Shown here: positions 39,182 to 48,551 of the stretch, one piece after another
Position numbering within the stretch: position 1 is the stretch's first letter
Layout of the letters: every line of letters begins with the position of its first letter
Program-made: the position numbers and the translations under genes
Source: Vibrio hippocampi
Lineage (GTDB): Bacteria; Pseudomonadota; Gammaproteobacteria; Enterobacterales; Vibrionaceae
Length of the DNA: 64,000 bases
NCBI RefSeq assembly: GCF_921292975.1
Contig: NZ_CAKLCM010000001.1
Location: forward strand, 186,001 to 250,000
Direction: 5' to 3'
Notes under the pieces: generated by a model
Seen by the model: the letters and a program-made list of their open reading frames with translations, nothing else
Told to the model about the DNA's origin: nothing
The model's database searches: none

Positions 39182-39227
39182 AAAACAGACAAGCAGGGGT
39201 TAATTTAACCTAAGTGTGTTCTGTTTT
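39182..39227. repeat. Nested inverted repeats upstream of purH
   Basis: Outer arms AAAACAGA and TCTGTTTT enclose a perfect 13-bp palindrome GGTTAATTTAACC. The spacing suits a large interrupted hairpin or a two-site operator. Confidence 0.6.
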
Positions 39228-39433
39228 AGTAACGACCCTTTAGGGGATAGGTGAAATAAAACGGCAAGGGTGCCTCATGAATAGAAGCGGCCTATGAGTT
39301 TTATATTTGGATGCTATGGTTGATCTGTTGCTCAAGCACTCAAAAATACACCGATCTCAATTTGGTGCGTATTCTAACCAATCTATTGCCAAAAAGCTCG
39401 CGCAATCGTTTGGCATCGCAAAAAAAACAGTAA

Positions 39434-39457
39434 AAAAACAGCGTTCAGACTGTTTTT
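39434..39457 (+). terminator. Terminator-like hairpin upstream of zntR
   Basis: AAAAACAG-CGTTCAGA-CTGTTTTT, 8-bp arms ending in five T, 28 bp before the zntR start. It is AT-rich and therefore weak. Confidence 0.45.
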
Positions 39458-39484
39458 ATAATCAAGAGGTCAATATAAAAGGTT

Positions 39485-39886
39485 ATGTTTCAGATAGGTG
39501 AGCTAGCAAAACGCTGTGAAATTTCTACTGATACCCTACGTTTTTACGAGAAAAACCAGCTACTGTCGCCTGCAGGTCGCAGTGAGTCGGGATACCGACT
39601 TTATAATGAAGAGAGTCAGCATAGAGTTGGATTTATTCTCAAAGCCAAGCAGATCGGTTTGAGCTTGGATGAAATTAAAGAGCTATTAGGCATCAAGCTG
39701 GAAGCGACCGAACACAGTTGTGCAGAAGTTAAAGCGATTACTTCCACTAAGTTGCAAGAGATCGATAGCAAAATTGCAGAGTTAACTCGTATACGTGCCG
39801 CGTTAAAGAAAATTAATGATGCTTGCTGTGGTCATCAACACTCAGCGAGTCACTGTTCTATTCTAGCCGCACTGGAGCAAGAGTAG
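39485..39886 (+). CDS. zntR: Zn(II)-responsive MerR-family regulator ZntR
   Basis: A 133-residue activator that twists the promoter of zinc-export genes when zinc is bound. The N-terminal winged helix (FQIGELAKRCEISTDTLRFYE) is followed by the dimerisation coiled coil. Metal ligands of ZntR are present: Cys79 (HSCAEV) and the CC-x3-H-x4-C loop with Cys114, Cys115, His119 and Cys124 (ACCGHQHSASHC). The start matches E. coli. No zinc exporter gene is adjacent; its target zntA is expected elsewhere. Confidence 0.95.
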   Translation: MFQIGELAKRCEISTDTLRFYEKNQLLSPAGRSESGYRLYNEESQHRVGFILKAKQIGLSLDEIKELLGIKLEATEHSCAEVKAITSTKLQEIDSKIAELTRIRAALKKINDACCGHQHSASHCSILAALEQE

Positions 39887-39973
39887 CCGATAAGAGTATC
39901 GGTCGAAGCGATGCTGTTGTTTTTGTTGTGTTGATGTTTATTGTGAGGTTTTGATGGGAAGGAAGACGCTAAG

Positions 39974-40594
39974 ATGAATATTATTATCCTCCATGGTTTG
40001 TATATGCATGGCATTGTTATGCGCCCATTAAGTCAGAATATACGAGAATTGGGCTACACCACCCAGATAGTGACCTATAACACCTTAGCGATTAATGAAG
40101 AAAAGCTTTTTGCTTCCATCGATCATGCCTTATCGCGCAGTAGCACCAATGTCCTAGTCGGGCATAGCTTAGGGGGCATTGTGATTAAGCACTATCTGAC
40201 CTCACGAAAACCGTGTGTGCAGACTATTTCTCATGTCGTCACTATCGGGTCACCACTGCAAGGGGCTTCCGTGGTGGAGCGAGTCGAAAAATTAGGCTTG
40301 GGGGCGTTATTAGGTAACTCCGGTAGTTTTGGTCTTAAAGCGCATCAAGATATCTGGCAGCACCCACAAAAGCTGGGCAGTATTGCCGGTGATATCCCTG
40401 TAGGCGTTCGCCCATTGTTAATGATGAGTCGTTCAGAGTCAGATGGTACTGTGACGGTCGAAGAAACTCGAATTGAAGGTATGACAGACCATATCGTCAC
40501 TCAACAGACCCACACCAGTTTGATCTACAGCCGATTTGTCAGTCAGCAGATTGACCACTTTATTCGATATGATGGTTTTAAACATGGCTCGTGA
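39974..40594 (+). CDS. Alpha/beta-fold hydrolase (lipase-like)
   Basis: A 206-residue cytosolic hydrolase with no signal peptide. N-terminal strand IIILHGLYMHG gives the oxyanion HG motif; nucleophile elbow GHSLGG contains Ser65; Asp157 (SESDGTV) and His180 (QQTHTS) complete a likely triad. It resembles triacylglycerol-lipase/PGAP1-like small esterases of unknown substrate. It follows zntR on the same strand after about 90 bp and is closed by a terminator, so it may be cotranscribed with zntR, but nothing links it to zinc. Confidence 0.85.
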   Translation: MNIIILHGLYMHGIVMRPLSQNIRELGYTTQIVTYNTLAINEEKLFASIDHALSRSSTNVLVGHSLGGIVIKHYLTSRKPCVQTISHVVTIGSPLQGASVVERVEKLGLGALLGNSGSFGLKAHQDIWQHPQKLGSIAGDIPVGVRPLLMMSRSESDGTVTVEETRIEGMTDHIVTQQTHTSLIYSRFVSQQIDHFIRYDGFKHGS

Positions 40595-40642
40595 GTGGAA
40601 TTCATTAGGGTAATCGCTGGGTACTTGTCGGGGGCATAAATG

Positions 40643-40680
40643 CAAAAGGCCTGACTAATAGATTAGCCAGGCCTTTGAAA
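40643..40680. terminator. Bidirectional terminator between the hydrolase and fis
   Basis: AAAGGCCTG-A-CTAAT-AG-ATTAG-C-CAGGCCTTT, a long near-perfect hairpin with A/T flanks, between convergent genes. Confidence 0.9.
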
Positions 40681-40702
40681 ACAGTGAATGACAGCTTAGC
40701 TA

Positions 40703-40999
40703 TCAGTTCATGCCATATTTTTTTAGCTTCTTGCGAAGAGTACCGCGGTTGATACCCATCATAGTCGCAGCGCGAGTTTGGTTGCCGCGAGTGTACTGCA
40801 TGATGGTGTCTAGTAGCGGCTGTTCAACTTCCGCTAGTACTAGTTCATACAATTCAGAGACGTCTTGACCATTTAATTGTGCCAGGTAGTTCTTTAGAGA
40901 CGCTTTTACAGAGTCGCGTAGTGGCTTCTGAGTGATTTGGTCTTGAGATGTTACTGTAGTAACTGTCAATGGTTCTGAAGTCAAATTTTGTTCGAACAT
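40703..40999 (-). CDS. fis: Nucleoid-associated protein Fis
   Basis: A 98-residue DNA-bending global regulator, abundant in early exponential phase, that activates rRNA promoters and shapes DNA topology. The N-terminal beta-hairpin region is followed by the C-terminal helix-turn-helix, nearly invariant in gammaproteobacteria ([20 protein letters not shown], residues 72-91). It lies 23 bp after dusB, the conserved dusB-fis operon, and a Fis-site match upstream of that operon suggests autoregulation. Confidence 0.99.
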   Translation of the reverse strand: MFEQNLTSEPLTVTTVTSQDQITQKPLRDSVKASLKNYLAQLNGQDVSELYELVLAEVEQPLLDTIMQYTRGNQTRAATMMGINRGTLRKKLKKYGMN

Positions 41000-41022
41000 A
41001 ATCGGTTTAGCTCTTCTCGTAA

Positions 41023-41991
41023 TTATGATGCAACGTTTTCAAAATAGCCTTGAAGTGCGTCTAACTGCTGATTAGCAGCTTCGATGCCATTAAAGGCACG
41101 GCGGAACTCACTGGCTTGCTCATGTTCTTTTAAATACCAACCAACATGCTTACGAGCGATGCGTGGGCCTAGGTACTCACCATAGAACTGATGTAGTGCC
41201 TGAACATGACCGAGCAAAATTGCCTTCACGTCCTCAAGAGGGCGCTGAGGCATCAGTGTACCGTTTTCCAAGTAGTGTTGGATTTCCTCGAAAATCCATG
41301 GCCGTCCTTGGGCCGGACGTCCAATCATTAAAGCGTCAGCACCAGTGTAATCCAGTACGTATTTGGCTTTTTCTGGATTATCAATATCGCCGTTGGCGAT
41401 AACGGGAATCGAAATAGCCTGTTTGACCGCTTTAATGCTGTCGTATTCTGCCAGACCTTTATACATACAGGCTTTAGTGCGTCCATGGAGCGCTAACGCT
41501 TGAATGCCACAGTCTTCGGCAAGTTTTGCTATTTGGACACAGTTTTTATTGTCTGTATCCCAGCCAGTGCGGGTTTTCAGTGTCACAGGGACATCGACTG
41601 CGTTGACTACGGCTTTCAGAATATCTTCGATAATCTTTGGATATTGCAGTAGCGCAGAGCCCGCCAGCTTTTTGTTCACTTTTTTTGCAGGACAACCCAT
41701 ATTGATATCGATGATTTGCGCACCGTTTTCAACGCTGAATTGTGCCGCCTCGGCCATAAGCTGAGGGTCGGCGCCTGCAATCTGCACAGAGCGAATACCT
41801 GACTCGCCCTCATGAACCATGCGTTGCTGTGATTTTGCTGTTTTCCACAGTTTTGGGTTAGAGGACATCATTTCACTGACGGCCATACCCGCACCGTAAC
41901 GAAGGCACAACTCACGGAACGGTCTATCGGTTACACCAGCCATAGGAGCAACGATAAGGTTGTTGTTAAGTTGGTATTGTCCGATTCTCAA
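41023..41991 (-). CDS. dusB: tRNA-dihydrouridine synthase B
   Basis: A 322-residue FMN enzyme reducing a D-loop uridine in tRNA. The TIM-barrel N-terminus matches E. coli DusB ([23 protein letters not shown] starts at residue 3); the catalytic Cys lies in [11 protein letters not shown], and ALHGRTK and GDIDNPEKA belong to the FMN and substrate regions. The start codon is TTG, fixed by alignment to E. coli MRIGQYQL, with only weak ribosome-binding sequence upstream; this may hold DusB low relative to Fis made from the same message. Confidence 0.97.
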   Translation of the reverse strand: MRIGQYQLNNNLIVAPMAGVTDRPFRELCLRYGAGMAVSEMMSSNPKLWKTAKSQQRMVHEGESGIRSVQIAGADPQLMAEAAQFSVENGAQIIDINMGCPAKKVNKKLAGSALLQYPKIIEDILKAVVNAVDVPVTLKTRTGWDTDNKNCVQIAKLAEDCGIQALALHGRTKACMYKGLAEYDSIKAVKQAISIPVIANGDIDNPEKAKYVLDYTGADALMIGRPAQGRPWIFEEIQHYLENGTLMPQRPLEDVKAILLGHVQALHQFYGEYLGPRIARKHVGWYLKEHEQASEFRRAFNGIEAANQQLDALQGYFENVAS

Positions 41992-42026
41992 AACAGCGCC
42001 ACAGGTTTACACAAGCAAGGGCGCGC

Positions 42027-42055
42027 ATTTTACGCATTTTTTCGATGCGTGAAAA
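42027..42055 (-). promoter_or_regulatory. Candidate sigma-70 promoter for dusB-fis with GC-rich discriminator
   Basis: Minus strand: TTTTCA (-35, 42050-42055), 17-bp spacer, TAAAAT (-10, 42027-42032), then GCGCGCC. A GC-rich discriminator is typical of stringently controlled promoters such as fis and rRNA. The predicted leader is about 30 nt. Confidence 0.65.
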
Positions 42056-42070
42056 GACTAATATTTGAGC
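42056..42070 (-). promoter_or_regulatory. Candidate Fis-binding site overlapping the dusB-fis promoter
   Basis: Minus-strand GCTCAAATATTAGTC fits eleven of the thirteen defined positions of the Fis consensus GNTYAAAWTTTRANC and directly abuts the -35 box, consistent with the autorepression known for E. coli fis. Confidence 0.5.
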
Positions 42071-42145
42071 ATTTACAATTTGTTTCTTTAAATTGTCTAA
42101 AATTCAGCCTGTTAGAGGTGAAACTATTCTTAATTCACGCAATAA

Positions 42146-42175
42146 AGTCACATTGAAATGGAATTCAATGTGACT
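42146..42175 (-). terminator. Terminator after prmA
   Basis: A perfect 12-bp inverted repeat AGTCACATTGAA/TTCAATGTGACT with a 6-nt loop, followed on the minus strand by TTATT, about 65 bp beyond the prmA stop. Confidence 0.7.
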
Positions 42176-42239
42176 TGTGATGCTAACGTGCGGATTTTTA
42201 GACGATGTTACTTGTGGGTGCTATGTGCGTTGAGAGCGG

Positions 42240-43121
42240 TTACTTACGTCCAGAAATGCGACACCACTCATTAAGCTCAACAATGGGATCAATAGTCATG
42301 TCATCACGGTAGTGGTTGGCAACGTCTTCGGCTTGGGTATCGAGTACACCCGACATAGCCAGTTGCCCGCCAGGCTTCACGAGTCCTTTAATCACGCCAG
42401 CAAGATCTCTCAAAGGTCCGGCGAGAATATTGGCAACAACAACATCGGCGACTAAACCTTCCGGCTGGTCTTGAGGAAGGAATAGCGTTAATTGATCGGC
42501 AACACCATTGCGTTGTGCATTGTCTTTAGAGGCAATCAGGGCTTGAGGGTCGATATCAATGCCGATGACTTTCTCAGCGCCAAGTTTGATGGCTGCAATG
42601 GCTAAAATACCTGAACCACAACCAAAATCGATCACGGTTTTGCCTGCAAGATCCAATGAATCTAACCACTCAAGGCAGAGAGCGGTTGTTGGGTGAGTAC
42701 CAGTACCGAAAGCAAGACCGGGATCCAGCATCACGTTTACCGCTTGTGGATCGGGAACATCACGCCAACTTGGGCACACCCATAGGCGTTGACCAAACTG
42801 CATTGGGTGGAAGTTTTCCATCCATTCTCTTTCCCAATCTTTATCTTCGAGTTGCTCAACTTTGTAAGCAAAACCTTCAGCGAGTAACTTGCTTGCGGTA
42901 ATTTGTTCTAGAACCCATTTGGTGTCGGCTTCTGCATCATATAGCGCAACAATATCCGTATCACCCCAAAGGCGCGTTTCACCGGGTAGCGGTTCAAAAA
43001 CCGGAGTGTCTTTAGCATCAAGGAAAGTCGCTGATAGCGCCCCTGTTTGCTCCATAAGCATATCGCCGATTTGTTCAGCGTTTTCGTTGGTAGCGTTCAG
43101 TTTGATTTGAATCCAAGGCAT
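42240..43121 (-). CDS. prmA: Ribosomal protein L11 methyltransferase
   Basis: A 293-residue SAM-dependent enzyme trimethylating L11 at several sites. The N-terminal substrate-recognition domain starts [16 protein letters not shown]; the linker reaches [15 protein letters not shown]; the methyltransferase core has [15 protein letters not shown] (SAM motif I), GIDIDPQAL and [10 protein letters not shown]. It follows accC on the same strand but a terminator lies between, so it probably has its own promoter or depends on readthrough. Confidence 0.97.
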   Translation of the reverse strand: MPWIQIKLNATNENAEQIGDMLMEQTGALSATFLDAKDTPVFEPLPGETRLWGDTDIVALYDAEADTKWVLEQITASKLLAEGFAYKVEQLEDKDWEREWMENFHPMQFGQRLWVCPSWRDVPDPQAVNVMLDPGLAFGTGTHPTTALCLEWLDSLDLAGKTVIDFGCGSGILAIAAIKLGAEKVIGIDIDPQALIASKDNAQRNGVADQLTLFLPQDQPEGLVADVVVANILAGPLRDLAGVIKGLVKPGGQLAMSGVLDTQAEDVANHYRDDMTIDPIVELNEWCRISGRK

Positions 43122-43184
43122 TGGTTGGGTCCTAGCATGATGAATTTTGCGCAGAGTTTAGCAGATAACCTAGTTAGTCGGCAT

Positions 43185-43210
43185 AAAAAAACCCGCCGAG
43201 GCGGGTTTTC
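43185..43210 (-). terminator. Intrinsic terminator between accC and prmA
   Basis: Minus strand AAAACCCGCC-TC-GGCGGGTTTTTTT, right after the accC stop. Confidence 0.9.
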
Positions 43211-43217
43211 AATCACA

Positions 43218-44561
43218 TTAGCTGAGTCCAAGCTTCTTCTCAAGATAGTGGATGTTAGCCCCACCATGCTGGAAGTTTTCATCGTTCATAATGGCTTCTT
43301 GCAATGGGATATTGGTTTTAATCCCTTCGATGATCATTTCACCTAACGCATTCTTCATGCGTGCAATGGCAACATCACGGTTTTCACCGTAAGTGATCAA
43401 CTTGCCGACCATTGAGTCGTAATGAGGAGGTACGGTATAGCCTGTGTAGATATGAGACTCCCAGCGCACACCCATTCCACCAGGAGAATGGAAGCGAGTG
43501 ATCGTCCCCGGACAGGGTAAGAAGCGCTCCGGATCTTCGGCGTTAATACGACACTCAATCGCGTGACCACGCAGCTTAATATCGTCTTGAGTAAAGGAGA
43601 GAGGCTGACCCGCGGCAACACGAAGCTGCTCTTTGATCAGGTCGACACCAGTTACCATTTCCGTCACAGGGTGTTCTACCTGAATACGCGTATTCATTTC
43701 AATAAAGTAGAATTCACCATTTTCATATAGGAATTCGAATGTCCCTGCGCCACGGTAGCCGATCTCAAGACAGGCGCGAGTACAGCGTTCACCAATGTAC
43801 TTGCGCATTTCTTCAGTAATACCCGGCGCTGGTGCTTCTTCGACAACTTTCTGGTGACGACGCTGCATTGAGCAGTCACGTTCACCTAAGTGAATCGCAC
43901 CACCTTGTCCATCGGCAATGATCTGCACTTCAACGTGACGTGGGTTTTCTAGGAATTTTTCCATGTAAACGATGTCGTTGTTGAACGCTGCTTTAGCTTC
44001 TGCGCGTGTCATTGCGATAGCTTCAACCAGATCAGCTTCAGCACGAACCACACGCATACCGCGACCGCCACCGCCGCCAGAAGCTTTAATGATCACTGGG
44101 TAACCAATGCGCTTAGCGTGGGCTTTGTTTTTTGCATCGTCATTGTCTAGTGGACCGTCTGAACCCGGTACACAAGGCACGCCTGCTTTTTTCATTGCAG
44201 TGATAGCAGAGACTTTATCACCCATCATGCGAATGGTATCCGCTTTAGGACCAATAAAGATAAAACCAGAGCGTTCTACCTGCTCGGCAAAGTCGGCGTT
44301 CTCAGAAAGAAAGCCATAGCCCGGGTGAATAGCTACTGCGCCTGTTACTTCAGCCGCAGAAATGATGCGCGGGATATTTAGGTAACTGTCGATACCGCGA
44401 GCAGGACCAATACAGATAGACTCATCAGCTAAAAGTACGTGTTTGAGATCTCGGTCAGCCGTTGAGTGAACAGCAACCGTTTTAATGCCAAGCTCTTTAC
44501 AAGCTCGCAAGATACGAAGGGCGATTTCCCCTCGGTTAGCGATAACAACTTTATCTAACAT
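43218..44561 (-). CDS. accC: Acetyl-CoA carboxylase, biotin carboxylase subunit
   Basis: A 447-residue ATP-grasp enzyme that carboxylates biotin on AccB, the first half of the committed step of fatty-acid synthesis. Motifs: [34 protein letters not shown], the Gly-rich ATP loop [14 protein letters not shown], and [18 protein letters not shown]. Length and sequence match E. coli AccC. It follows accB by 15 bp, the standard accBC pair. Confidence 0.98.
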   Translation of the reverse strand: MLDKVVIANRGEIALRILRACKELGIKTVAVHSTADRDLKHVLLADESICIGPARGIDSYLNIPRIISAAEVTGAVAIHPGYGFLSENADFAEQVERSGFIFIGPKADTIRMMGDKVSAITAMKKAGVPCVPGSDGPLDNDDAKNKAHAKRIGYPVIIKASGGGGGRGMRVVRAEADLVEAIAMTRAEAKAAFNNDIVYMEKFLENPRHVEVQIIADGQGGAIHLGERDCSMQRRHQKVVEEAPAPGITEEMRKYIGERCTRACLEIGYRGAGTFEFLYENGEFYFIEMNTRIQVEHPVTEMVTGVDLIKEQLRVAAGQPLSFTQDDIKLRGHAIECRINAEDPERFLPCPGTITRFHSPGGMGVRWESHIYTGYTVPPHYDSMVGKLITYGENRDVAIARMKNALGEMIIEGIKTNIPLQEAIMNDENFQHGGANIHYLEKKLGLS

Positions 44562-44576
44562 GATTTCGCGCCTCGC

Positions 44577-45038
44577 TTATTCGATGATGACAAGCGGCTG
44601 ATCGAACTCAACAGGTTGGCCATCTTCAACAAGAATTGCAGTTACAACACCAGATTTGTCTGATTCGATTTGGTTCATCATCTTCATTGCTTCTACGATA
44701 CACAGTGTGTCGCCAGCATTAACAGATTGACCGACTTCGATGAAAGATTTCGAATCTGGACTTGGAGCACGGTAGAAAGTACCGACCATTGGAGACAGAA
44801 CTTGGTGACCTGTCGGTGCTGCTGGAGCCGCTTCTTCAGCCACAGGTGCGGCGGCAACTGGAGCTGCTGGCGCGACCGCTGGAGCCGGTGCTGCAGCATA
44901 TTGAATTGGAGCAGGCGCTAGGTGCGCAGGTGTGCTGCGGCTGATACGTACCGACTCTTCACCTTCAGAGATCTCTAGCTCAGCAATGCCAGATTCTTCA
45001 ACCAGTTCAATCAGTTTTTTTATTTTGCGAATATCCAT
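44577..45038 (-). CDS. accB: Biotin carboxyl carrier protein
   Basis: A 153-residue carrier subunit of acetyl-CoA carboxylase. The N-terminal helix ([16 protein letters not shown]) is followed by a flexible Ala/Pro/Val-rich linker (about 45-75) and the biotinyl domain, where Lys119 in EAMKMMN is the biotinylation site; a thumb loop ([13 protein letters not shown]) is present. It sits between aroQ and accC in the usual aroQ-accB-accC order. Confidence 0.98.
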   Translation of the reverse strand: MDIRKIKKLIELVEESGIAELEISEGEESVRISRSTPAHLAPAPIQYAAAPAPAVAPAAPVAAAPVAEEAAPAAPTGHQVLSPMVGTFYRAPSPDSKSFIEVGQSVNAGDTLCIVEAMKMMNQIESDKSGVVTAILVEDGQPVEFDQPLVIIE

Positions 45039-45101
45039 GTTTTTGTCTCTTTATCTTGTGAGTAAGACGTCCTCAGAGATTTGAGGTCGTAGAGTATTTT
45101 G

Positions 45102-45551
45102 TTAATTTTGCTTTAGCGTCTTAATCGCCGCTTGTAGCGCAAATTCATAGCCTTGTGAGCCAAGCCCACAGATCACGCCTTTCGCCACATCCGACAAATA
45201 AGAATGGTGACGGAATGTTTCTCGGGCATGAACGTTGGATAAGTGAACTTCAATAAATGGGATAGCAACCCCAAGCAGTGCATCACGCAAAGCGACACTG
45301 GTATGGGTAAATGCGGCAGGGTTTATAATGATAAAATCGGTATTGCCCATTGCTGCATGAATCGCTTCGATTAACTCATATTCACGATTTGATTGAAGAT
45401 GGGTTAACTCAACGTCTGCCTTTGCAGCAAGCGCCGTCAAGTTATCAATAATTTGCGTAAGTGTTTCAGCACCGTAGTGCCCAGGTTCCCTAACGCCTAA
45501 TAAGTTGAGATTTGGGCCATTTAGAACCAGAATTCGAGACTTTGCTGTCAT
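45102..45551 (-). CDS. aroQ: 3-dehydroquinate dehydratase, type II
   Basis: A 149-residue dodecameric enzyme of the shikimate pathway. Motifs: [19 protein letters not shown] (with the catalytic Tyr), [16 protein letters not shown], and [11 protein letters not shown] with the catalytic His. It lies 63 bp upstream of accB, the common gammaproteobacterial arrangement; cotranscription is possible but not shown. Confidence 0.98.
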   Translation of the reverse strand: MTAKSRILVLNGPNLNLLGVREPGHYGAETLTQIIDNLTALAAKADVELTHLQSNREYELIEAIHAAMGNTDFIIINPAAFTHTSVALRDALLGVAIPFIEVHLSNVHARETFRHHSYLSDVAKGVICGLGSQGYEFALQAAIKTLKQN

Positions 45552-45774
45552 AATGTCGCCATCTTCGGTTAACGTGAAATAATCGTCCTTTATTTCAAGT
45601 CTACATAAAAAACAGGGTGAGTGAGAAGCCCATTTTTCCCAGTTTTTAAAAAGTTGACCAAGATTATAGCTAATTCAAAACATTTAGCAGCAATTTACTG
45701 GTCTAATCTCCCAGTGTTGTTCTTTGAATTTGTAACACAGGGCACGTTTTTATTGCGTGCCACAAGATGAAAAC

Positions 45775-45806
45775 AAACAAGCCGCCATTATAAAGGCGGC
45801 TTGTTT
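45775..45806 (-). terminator. Intrinsic terminator after acs
   Basis: AAACAAGCCGCC-ATTATAAA-GGCGGCTTGTTT, 20 bp beyond the acs stop. A second hairpin GGCACG-TTTTTATTG-CGTGCC lies just beyond it (45741-45761). Confidence 0.88.
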
Positions 45807-45826
45807 CATGCTTGTTAATGTTAAAT

Positions 45827-47776
45827 TTAAGCGAGTTCGGCTTTTTCTGCGATAAGTTTATCGACCACACTTGGGTCCGCCAATGTGGAAGTATCCCCCA
45901 AGTTAGCGGTATCACCAGTGGCAATTTTACGCAGAATACGACGCATGATTTTGCCAGAGCGAGTTTTCGGCAATGAATCGGTCCAATGTAGAACATCGGG
46001 GGTGGCGATGGGACCTATCTCTTTGCGCACCCACTCTTTGACTTCTTTGTGTAATTCTGCCGACGGGAATTCCCCATCGTTGAGAGTGATGTAGGCGTAG
46101 ATAGCTTGCCCTTTGATGTCATGAGGAATACCCACAATGGCGGCCTCGGCGATTTTATCAAAGGCGACTAACGCTGATTCAATTTCCGCTGTCCCCATTC
46201 TATGGCCAGACACATTGAGCACATCATCCACACGACCTGTTATCCAGTAGTAGCCGTCTTCATCTCGTCTTGCTCCATCACCGCTGAAGTACATGCCCCT
46301 AAAGGTGGAAAAATAGGTTTGCTCAAAGCGGTCATGGTCACCGTAGACCGTGCGCATCTGTCCCGGCCATGAGTCAAGGATCACTAAGTTGCCTTCCGCA
46401 GCACCTTCAACAAGATGACCCATGTTGTCGACCAGAGCCGGTTGCACACCAAAGAAAGGTCGCGTTGCCGATCCCGGCTTTAACTCGGTTGCGCCGGGTA
46501 ACGGAGTAATCAAGATACCGCCGGTTTCGGTTTGCCACCAAGTATCGACAATCGGCGATTGTTCGTTACCGATGGCGCGGTAGTACCATTCCCAAGCCTC
46601 GGGGTTAATCGGTTCGCCAACAGAACCCATGACGCGAAGACTGGTTCTTGTTGTTCCCGTTGTCGCTTCATCGCCTTTTGCCATCAGTGCGCGAATCGCA
46701 GTCGGCGCGGTGTAAAGAATATTGACCTGATGTTTATCGACCACTTCGCTCATGCGACTGGTGCTTGGGTAATTAGGCACACCCTCAAATAACAGTGTTT
46801 TGGCACCATTAGCAAGTGGACCATAGATAAGATAAGAGTGACCAGTAATCCAACCTACATCCGCAGTACACCAATAGGTTTCACCGGGTTGATAGTCGAA
46901 CACATATTTGAAAGTCATCGCGGCATAGACCAGATAACCCCCCGTTGTATGCAGCACGCCTTTGGGTTTTCCGGTCGAGCCGGAAGTGTAAAGGATAAAC
47001 AGTGGGTCTTCGGCGTTCATCTCTTCAGGAGGGCAATCGTCAGAAACATTCGCGGTTGCCTTATGCCACCAGACATCTCGATGGGAATGCCAATCAATGT
47101 CTGCCCCCGTGCGCTGCAGTACAATCACTTTTGCAACCGCATTCGTTTCTGGGTTGGTTAGCGCTTCATCGACATTTTTCTTCAAGGGGACAGCACGACC
47201 ACCACGGATCCCTTCATCAGCGGTGATCACCACTTTTGCGTCTGAGTCGATAATACGTCCGGAGAGCGCTTCAGGAGAAAACCCACCAAACACCACAGTG
47301 TGAACCGCCCCAATCCGCGTACAAGCTAACATCGCAATCGCTGCCTCAGGCACCATTGGCATATAGAGACAGACCACATCACCTTTATGTACTCCGTTGG
47401 CTTTGAGAGCGTTGGCAAAGAGGCAGACTTGTTGATGCAGTTGGTTGTAGGTCAGGGTCAAGTCGTCTTGTGGGTCATCCCCTTCCCAAATAATGGCAAC
47501 GTCATCGCCTTTGCTGGCTAGGTGGCGATCGATGCAGTTTGCGGAAACATTGAGTGTACCGTCTTCAAACCATTTAATGTCGATATGCCCGGTATCGAAT
47601 GAGGTTTGCTTCACTTGGGTAAATGGCTTTATCCAATCTACGATCTTGCCATGTTCACTCCAGAAGGTTTCAGGGTCGGTGACAGATTGCTGATACATCG
47701 AAAGATAGGTGTCGTTATCCGCATGGGTATGAGCCTTGATATTTTCTTTAACCGGATAAACATGAACGTCACTCAT
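45827..47776 (-). CDS. acs: Acetyl-CoA synthetase (AMP-forming)
   Basis: A 649-residue adenylating enzyme that scavenges acetate to acetyl-CoA. Core motifs: [17 protein letters not shown], the [10 protein letters not shown] region, [20 protein letters not shown], and the C-terminal acylation-control site SGK with Lys609, at the same number as in Salmonella Acs. AAGGAGAGATGCA precedes the ATG. It stands at the start of an acetate locus with actP and the crbS/crbR pair that, in V. cholerae, switches acs on. Confidence 0.98.
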   Translation of the reverse strand: MSDVHVYPVKENIKAHTHADNDTYLSMYQQSVTDPETFWSEHGKIVDWIKPFTQVKQTSFDTGHIDIKWFEDGTLNVSANCIDRHLASKGDDVAIIWEGDDPQDDLTLTYNQLHQQVCLFANALKANGVHKGDVVCLYMPMVPEAAIAMLACTRIGAVHTVVFGGFSPEALSGRIIDSDAKVVITADEGIRGGRAVPLKKNVDEALTNPETNAVAKVIVLQRTGADIDWHSHRDVWWHKATANVSDDCPPEEMNAEDPLFILYTSGSTGKPKGVLHTTGGYLVYAAMTFKYVFDYQPGETYWCTADVGWITGHSYLIYGPLANGAKTLLFEGVPNYPSTSRMSEVVDKHQVNILYTAPTAIRALMAKGDEATTGTTRTSLRVMGSVGEPINPEAWEWYYRAIGNEQSPIVDTWWQTETGGILITPLPGATELKPGSATRPFFGVQPALVDNMGHLVEGAAEGNLVILDSWPGQMRTVYGDHDRFEQTYFSTFRGMYFSGDGARRDEDGYYWITGRVDDVLNVSGHRMGTAEIESALVAFDKIAEAAIVGIPHDIKGQAIYAYITLNDGEFPSAELHKEVKEWVRKEIGPIATPDVLHWTDSLPKTRSGKIMRRILRKIATGDTANLGDTSTLADPSVVDKLIAEKAELA

Positions 47777-47899
47777 TGCATCTCTCCTTGTCGATTGAGT
47801 TGTTGGTTATAACTCTCGGCTACAAGCGGTTATTGGGCAATTAGACTTTAGGCTTAGGTTTCAGCTTATTAAGACCGTAAAGTTCGAGCTAACATGAGG

Positions 47900-48520
47900 T
47901 TAGTGTTGAAATGGTGGCAAGGTACTGCGGGTTAATTTGACAAAAATAAGCGCAGCGGTTTTTGAGTCTTCCAGTGCATCGTGTTTATTGTAGCTTGGAA
48001 TTTGCAGATGGCGGCAGATAGACTCTAAGCTCAGATCGAAGTAGCCATTCGGTAACTGTTTTAGCAGCTGGTCGTGATATATCTGACTGACTTCGATAAG
48101 TCGATTAGGCAATGGGAAGCCAACGTGCTTTTTACAGATCCGGTCGAGAATTTTTTTGTCATAGCGAATGTGATACCCGACTAAGGGGCGATTGCCGATA
48201 AACTCTAGCAGAGCCAAGATGGCTTGTTGTTCAGAGGCACCATTGGCGAGTTCTTGATGGGTAATATGGTGGACTTTTATCGAGTGTTGATCGAGTGACT
48301 CTGGGGCGCGTAAGCGAATATCAAAAGGCTGACTGGTGATGATGCGGTTGTCGATAATTTTGGTGGCAGCAATTGATATAACATCGGCAACGTTTGGGTC
48401 TAAGCTCGTCGTTTCACAATCAAGAGAAACAAACTCATTGCCAGAGGGCGTTTCAAATAGACAACGATAGGGGCTTTTCTTGAGTTTATGTCGCCAATAT
48501 AAGGCTGCGATACGATTCAT
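47900..48520 (-). CDS. DEDDh 3'-5' exonuclease (DnaQ-like)
   Basis: A 206-residue single-domain exonuclease of the DnaQ/RNase T superfamily. All five acidic/His residues are visible: Asp34 and Glu36 (SLDCETTSLD), Asp121 (IRYDKKILD), His180 and Asp185 (NKHDALEDS). The short N-terminal extension is basic. It is not the replicative epsilon subunit: the sequence and context differ. It starts 31 bp after the DUF294 gene, with GGAAG seven bases before the ATG, and the two are probably one operon. The substrate (DNA or RNA) is unknown. Confidence 0.9.
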   Translation of the reverse strand: MNRIAALYWRHKLKKSPYRCLFETPSGNEFVSLDCETTSLDPNVADVISIAATKIIDNRIITSQPFDIRLRAPESLDQHSIKVHHITHQELANGASEQQAILALLEFIGNRPLVGYHIRYDKKILDRICKKHVGFPLPNRLIEVSQIYHDQLLKQLPNGYFDLSLESICRHLQIPSYNKHDALEDSKTAALIFVKLTRSTLPPFQH

Positions 48521-48551
48521 AATGCCACTTCCTTGTTCACAACATGGGTCA

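Larger units (their letters stand above)
39098..39484. other. 387-bp divergent region between purH and zntR
   Basis: Holds regulatory sequence for both directions. Visible elements: a PurR-like inverted repeat (39140-39159), a nested inverted repeat (39182-39227), and a terminator-like hairpin just before zntR (39434-39457). A 64-codon open frame (39307-39501) runs into zntR but has no strong ribosome-binding site, and I do not call it. A plausible purH promoter on the minus strand is TTGTCT, 17 bp, TATGCG. Confidence 0.55.

Noticed and set aside
39307..39501. 64-codon frame upstream of zntR as a gene
   Set aside because: No good ribosome-binding site, crosses a terminator-like hairpin and overlaps zntR; kept only as a low-interest finding.
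44670..44944. Plus-strand Cys/Trp-rich frames opposite accB
   Set aside because: They are the antisense of the Ala/Pro-rich linker, which gives long low-complexity frames by chance.
46532..47303. Plus-strand frames opposite acs
   Set aside because: Shadow frames over a strongly conserved enzyme gene, with no independent support.
47777..47899. acs promoter and CrbR or CRP site
   Set aside because: The gap must contain a promoter, but no -35/-10 pair or known operator stood out well enough to place.
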